Shown: positions 6,542 to 9,886 of the stretch, piece by piece
Numbering within the stretch: the first letter of the stretch is position 1
How the letters are laid out: each line of letters begins with the position of its first letter
NCBI GenBank assembly: GCA_023247835.1
Contig: JAHFFU010000022.1
Span: forward strand, 1 to 9,886
From: Candidatus Bathyarchaeota archaeon
GTDB lineage: Archaea > Thermoproteota > Bathyarchaeia > 40CM-2-53-6 > FEN-987
DNA length: 9,886 bases
Direction: 5' to 3'
Notes under the pieces: model-generated
The model's database searches: none
What the model was told of the DNA's origin: nothing
What the model saw: the letters and a program-made list of their open reading frames with translations, nothing else
Translations under genes and position numbers: made by a program

Positions 6542-9430
6542 TTGAGTTCGCGTAGAAACTTACAGAAGCTCCTTTTGATCGGCGTTCTATCGCTGGCGGT
6601 AGTTTCGCCGTTGGTCCAGACTGTTGGTGCCCCGTTCTTTTTTGACCGCCAAGTAATGCTACGCTGGAAAGCGGATCCAGCTCTACGCAGTTTTCTTGCC
6701 GAAGCCTCCCCTAAGAGCCAGGCTCAAGTAAGGGTATTACTAGTCTTCTCCGACGTGCCCTCCTCGGAACAAATCCGAGAACTCTCCGAGCTAGGAAAGT
6801 TGGGAACTTTCACGGGTCATGTGGCGACTATGCATTTACCACTTAGCCTGCTTCCCCAAGTTGCTTCCCTTGATTTTGTTAGTCGCGTGTCGAATCCGAG
6901 GCCACTGAGTAGACGTTTGGACACAAGCGTCCCGGAGATACTCGCAGACAAAGTGTGGGGCACGATTCGGGACGCCGACGGCAATTCAGTGAATGGGACA
7001 GGAGTTGTGGTGGGGATAGTTGATACCGGAATTGATTACTCTCATGGTGATTTCTTCTTCAAGAATGGCACTAGCAAGATACTCTACCTGTGGGATCAAT
7101 CTGTCAATGGTAAAACGCCTCAGGGATTCGATTATGGAAACGAGTGCGTTTTGACGGAGATTAATGCAGGGGCTTGTAGCGAAATCGATGGTGAAACGAA
7201 CGGGTTTGACCCAGGCCACGGAACTGCAGTTGCGAGTGTAGCCACAAGCAGCGGACAGGCGGGTAGGCTCTTTCAAAGCTGCCTCCGGTACGACGGAACA
7301 AGATGGCACGACGACACGCAGCAGTGCCGAGATACCAACACTAACTTTACGCTGTTGGCTAGCACATCGGACTACCGTTACTTCGGAAGGTCTGAGAGAT
7401 TCAACCAAGTATTCTTTGAAGTGCAATCTGCGGGTGAGTATGGGAATTTCACGTGGGAGTACTCACAAGGCTCGGGTAGCTGGGGCCCCCTCGTGGTCGA
7501 GTCTAACCAGACTGCGGGTCTAGTTCGAACCGGAACTGTCTTCTTCACACCGCCCGGCAGTTGGAAAACTGATGCGGTAGCCGGGGCCGCAAGCCAGTAC
7601 TGGATTCGCGTGAAGGCCACGAACGTAGCGAGACCGGCCATAATCGGACGCGTCCAAGCCAATCCGCCCTATACGGGAGTCGCCCCCGGCGCCCTGATCA
7701 TTCCGGTTAAGCTCAAAGATGGAAGTGACGATCACATTCTGGATGGGATCAATTACATTGCAAGAAAAGCTCGGCAACTCGGACTCCCATTTGTAATCAA
7801 TGATAGTTTCGGAGATAGCTTAGGGTCGCATGACGGAACAGAAGCTTTGGAACTTGCCTTAACGGACCTTGCCGCCGACGGCGTACCTATAGTGGTCGCC
7901 GCCGGGAATTCCAGGAACGCGAACCTGCATGTCAGCGGCATGCTCTCACCCGGCCAGTCCGTGACTGTGCCTTGGTTCGCTGACAAAGCGCAGAACCAAT
8001 ACGTCGACCTTTGGTACTCGGTAAATGATGTTATCGGAATTTCGGTCAGAACACCGGATGGCGTTAATGTTTCTGGCCCGACACCTGAATCTGGTGTCAA
8101 TACGCCAGACGGAAATGTCATAATACTTCCCGACCAACGCCCCACAGGTAAAGAATGGTGGATCAATATCACCTCGACGAGTCCTCTCCGTTGGACTTTC
8201 ACTTTAACTGCGATTACCGTTGAGGATGGCAAGTGGGATGCTTGGACAGAACCAGGGCAATTTGCTGCCAACCCGGAAGCCACTTTTGCGGGTCTCTACA
8301 AAATCGACCCCTCCGATACAATCGACTTTCCCGGAACAGCAAAAGGCGTCATAACGGTGGGAGACTACATGACCAAGTATTTCTGGAGGTCCGGATGCAA
8401 CAGTTGCATAGATTACACAACGTCTATCGGCAAACGCGGAGTGTGGTGGGTTCTTGAAGCATCCGGAGTGGGGAATGTAACTCACTATAGTGGGATGGGC
8501 CCTACAAGAGATGGGAGAACGAAGCCGGATATCGTTGCACCAGGCGTGAACATCGCTGCAGCAAGAGCGTCCAACGCTCCAGAAAGACATTCAGACCCCG
8601 ACAATTATCACCAAATCTGGCGCGGGACAAGTTTCTCAGCGACACATGTCGTAGGCGTCATAGCGTTAATGCTTCAGATGAACCACTACCTTAGTCCGAA
8701 TGAAATAAGAAGCATTTTGACTGAAGACGCTAGACAGGACAGATTCACGGGAACGATAAACAAACGTACTGGTTCGCCGCTCTGGGGATGGGGAAAAGTA
8801 AATGCTTTGAACTCGACACTTGATGCTACAAAACTCTACGCGGTCAGAGTAGAAGTTGAGTCGACAGGAAGGCCCCTCACGACGAACTTTACCCTCGACA
8901 GCCAGAAAGTTCTGAAGGTCACACTTAACCAAACACGAGTCATCAACCTCGAGTTTCAAAGCGGTGGAAACCACACGATAGAACTATCTCCAACAATCCA
9001 GGTTGGACCTGGAACGAGGTACAGGCTAACTGCTAACCCTTGGACTTTCTCGTCTGGGGGGGTGAAGAGGTTCCGCTACCAACTAGAATTTCTCCTTCAA
9101 GTGAAGTCGGCTTTTGGTTATGCTACCGGAGCCGGGTGGTACCACGCAAATTCAACTGCAACAGCGAGCGTTGTACCAGCGGTGAGAGCAGGATATCAGT
9201 TTAAGGGTTGGACGGGCTCGATAAGTTCAGATTCACAAACCGTTGAGATAAGGATGGATTCAAGTAAGGAAATTATCGCGCTGTGGCGGCCCGTACCCGG
9301 GCCTCCCAGCATCGCCGATATTATCGGGTGGGAGTTGGCGATTGCTATTCCGGTTGCGGTAGCTGTCGTCGTTCGATACGGACTCTCTAGACGAAATAAG
9401 CGTAGACTGAAACTCACTAGCCGTCCGTAG
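6542..9430 (+). CDS. Secreted, membrane-anchored subtilase (S8 serine protease) with inserted beta domains
   Basis: This 962-residue extracellular serine protease probably digests proteins or processes surface proteins. Order: signal peptide 1-30 (basic start, LLLIGVLSLAVVSPLVQTV core, VGA end); I9-like propeptide region about 60-120; catalytic Asp161 in VGIVDTGID; His226 in DPGHGTAVAS; a beta-type insert of about 135 residues (about 240-376) ending in YWIRVK; resumption at YTGVAPGALIIPVKL; oxyanion Asn456 in VAAGN; a second beta insert about 464-560, like the jelly-roll of Csp-type proteases; Ser697 in GTSFSATHVVG (the usual Pro before His is Thr). After the catalytic domain come a beta region (about 765-850), a repeat-like module (about 858-915, GYATGAGWY, GYQFKGW, KEIIALW) resembling the divergent InlB B-repeat family, a membrane helix (about 928-945) and a basic tail. 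Six cysteines fall in three close pairs. All triad residues are present, so it should be active. The substrate is unknown. Confidence 0.92.
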   Translation: MSSRRNLQKLLLIGVLSLAVVSPLVQTVGAPFFFDRQVMLRWKADPALRSFLAEASPKSQAQVRVLLVFSDVPSSEQIRELSELGKLGTFTGHVATMHLPLSLLPQVASLDFVSRVSNPRPLSRRLDTSVPEILADKVWGTIRDADGNSVNGTGVVVGIVDTGIDYSHGDFFFKNGTSKILYLWDQSVNGKTPQGFDYGNECVLTEINAGACSEIDGETNGFDPGHGTAVASVATSSGQAGRLFQSCLRYDGTRWHDDTQQCRDTNTNFTLLASTSDYRYFGRSERFNQVFFEVQSAGEYGNFTWEYSQGSGSWGPLVVESNQTAGLVRTGTVFFTPPGSWKTDAVAGAASQYWIRVKATNVARPAIIGRVQANPPYTGVAPGALIIPVKLKDGSDDHILDGINYIARKARQLGLPFVINDSFGDSLGSHDGTEALELALTDLAADGVPIVVAAGNSRNANLHVSGMLSPGQSVTVPWFADKAQNQYVDLWYSVNDVIGISVRTPDGVNVSGPTPESGVNTPDGNVIILPDQRPTGKEWWINITSTSPLRWTFTLTAITVEDGKWDAWTEPGQFAANPEATFAGLYKIDPSDTIDFPGTAKGVITVGDYMTKYFWRSGCNSCIDYTTSIGKRGVWWVLEASGVGNVTHYSGMGPTRDGRTKPDIVAPGVNIAAARASNAPERHSDPDNYHQIWRGTSFSATHVVGVIALMLQMNHYLSPNEIRSILTEDARQDRFTGTINKRTGSPLWGWGKVNALNSTLDATKLYAVRVEVESTGRPLTTNFTLDSQKVLKVTLNQTRVINLEFQSGGNHTIELSPTIQVGPGTRYRLTANPWTFSSGGVKRFRYQLEFLLQVKSAFGYATGAGWYHANSTATASVVPAVRAGYQFKGWTGSISSDSQTVEIRMDSSKEIIALWRPVPGPPSIADIIGWELAIAIPVAVAVVVRYGLSRRNKRRLKLTSRP

Positions 9431-9886
9431 CATTGGCGGACTTCTGAACCCCTCCTCGAAGGTTCACCGCAACTCCCTTCTTGAAGTGGAGCATTTCAGG
9501 GCCGCTTAGTACGGCCTTCCCAACTCCGAGTAGCACCCCTTGCTCGTCGGTCACGATAACCTCTTCCGCCGACCTTAGGTTGACGTCGGCCCGAACAACA
9601 TGTTTCGCGAAAACATCCCCACCTTCTTTCACAAAAACGGAAACGTCGGTTTGAACTGCGACTATGTTGGGCGGCTTTCTGATTTTTGACAGTAAGATAT
9701 TCGCGCCGCTAGGGGTAAGTGCGAGGTAACCGTCAGTTGGCCTAAGGGTTGCGACCAACTGGCTCCCTCGATAGATGTGCCTGATCCTTCCAGTCCGCTT
9801 CGAGCATTCAATACGTACGTGCTTATTGAACAGGGCAGAACCTACCCCCGCTCCGAACTGGTAATTCGCAATCCCCACCAATTTAC
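9417..9886 (-). CDS. PUA-domain protein related to the C-terminus of archaeosine tRNA-guanine transglycosylase/ArcS (5'-truncated)
   Basis: The frame is open to the right edge of the window on the minus strand, so the true start is probably outside. The TTG at 9881 is only the first available start codon. The visible 156 residues contain NYQFGAGVGSALF, RTGRIRHIYRGSQLVATLRP, GYLALTPSGA, and a typical PUA end: VFAKHVVRADVNLRSAEEVI, then GKAVLSGPEMLHFKKGVAVN followed by LRGGV. I know this combination from the C-terminal C2-PUA part of archaeal tRNA-guanine transglycosylase and its paralogue ArcS, where it grips tRNA so that G15 can be exchanged or modified. In some archaea the piece is a stand-alone protein of about 155 residues. 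Whether this one is stand-alone or the tail of a long enzyme cannot be seen here. The stop overlaps the 3' end of the convergent subtilase gene by 14 bp. Confidence 0.78.
   Translation of the reverse strand, partial: KLVGIANYQFGAGVGSALFNKHVRIECSKRTGRIRHIYRGSQLVATLRPTDGYLALTPSGANILLSKIRKPPNIVAVQTDVSVFVKEGGDVFAKHVVRADVNLRSAEEVIVTDEQGVLLGVGKAVLSGPEMLHFKKGVAVNLRGGVQKSANATDG

Noticed and set aside
7753..8283. A 176-codon minus-strand frame inside the subtilase gene
   Set aside because: It is fully antisense to the region holding Asn456 and the second insert. It is rich in Ser, Pro and Thr without domain features, so it is a shadow frame.
9288..9303. GGCCCG and CGGGCC arms near the subtilase 3' end as a terminator hairpin
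   Set aside because: The stem lies about 130 bp before the stop codon, inside the coding region for the linker before the membrane helix, and no T-run follows it.
1..9886. CRISPR array, tRNA/rRNA genes, insertion sequence ends, or a defence cluster
   Set aside because: I saw no regularly spaced direct repeats, no cloverleaf-like sequences with conserved tRNA boxes, no transposase, and no nuclease or toxin-type gene. The genes present are housekeeping or surface-related.

Overview
The window is archaeal. The evidence is an A-type (archaeal/vacuolar) ATPase A-B-D gene cluster, a single-gene archaeal nascent-chain factor (NAC domain plus UBA domain), a PUA domain of the archaeosine-tRNA enzyme type, an archaeal TATA box, and Shine-Dalgarno-led starts that often use TTG or GTG. 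The lineage cannot be fixed from the sequence. A TACK-type archaeon is a guess, not a demonstrated placement.

Layout, left to right. (1) Bases 2-241, plus strand: the 3' end of a surface protein, with a beta-sandwich end, one membrane helix and a basic tail. (2) Bases 238-375, plus strand: a 45-codon reading frame that looks like the first part of an M29-type aminopeptidase and then stops, probably a decayed gene. (3) About 464-4322, plus strand: atpA, atpB and atpD, tightly spaced with 10-nt and 0-nt gaps, encoding the catalytic, nucleotide-binding and central-shaft subunits of the A-type ATP synthase. The E, C, F, I and K subunit genes are not in the window. (4) Bases 4319-6326, minus strand: histidine ammonia-lyase (hutH) followed by nac, which meets atpD tail to tail over a shared CTAG. 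(5) Bases 6327-6541: a divergent promoter region with a good TATA box and an inverted repeat spanning the predicted transcription start. (6) Bases 6542-9430, plus strand: a 962-residue secreted subtilase with an I9-like propeptide region, two beta domains inserted into the catalytic domain, C-terminal beta domains and a membrane anchor. (7) Bases 9417-9886, minus strand: a PUA-domain protein that runs off the window and overlaps the subtilase 3' end by 14 bp.

Most of the content is housekeeping: energy conservation, nascent-chain handling, tRNA modification and histidine breakdown. The most unusual item is the subtilase. A module of about 135 residues, of a type seen in surface and tail-like proteins, sits directly behind its catalytic histidine. 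Other points of interest are the aminopeptidase remnant before atpA, the split ATPase operon, an altered P-loop in AtpA, and the inverted repeat at the subtilase promoter. I saw no CRISPR array, tRNA, rRNA, insertion sequence or defence-type system. Every stretch longer than 300 bases is occupied by a gene.
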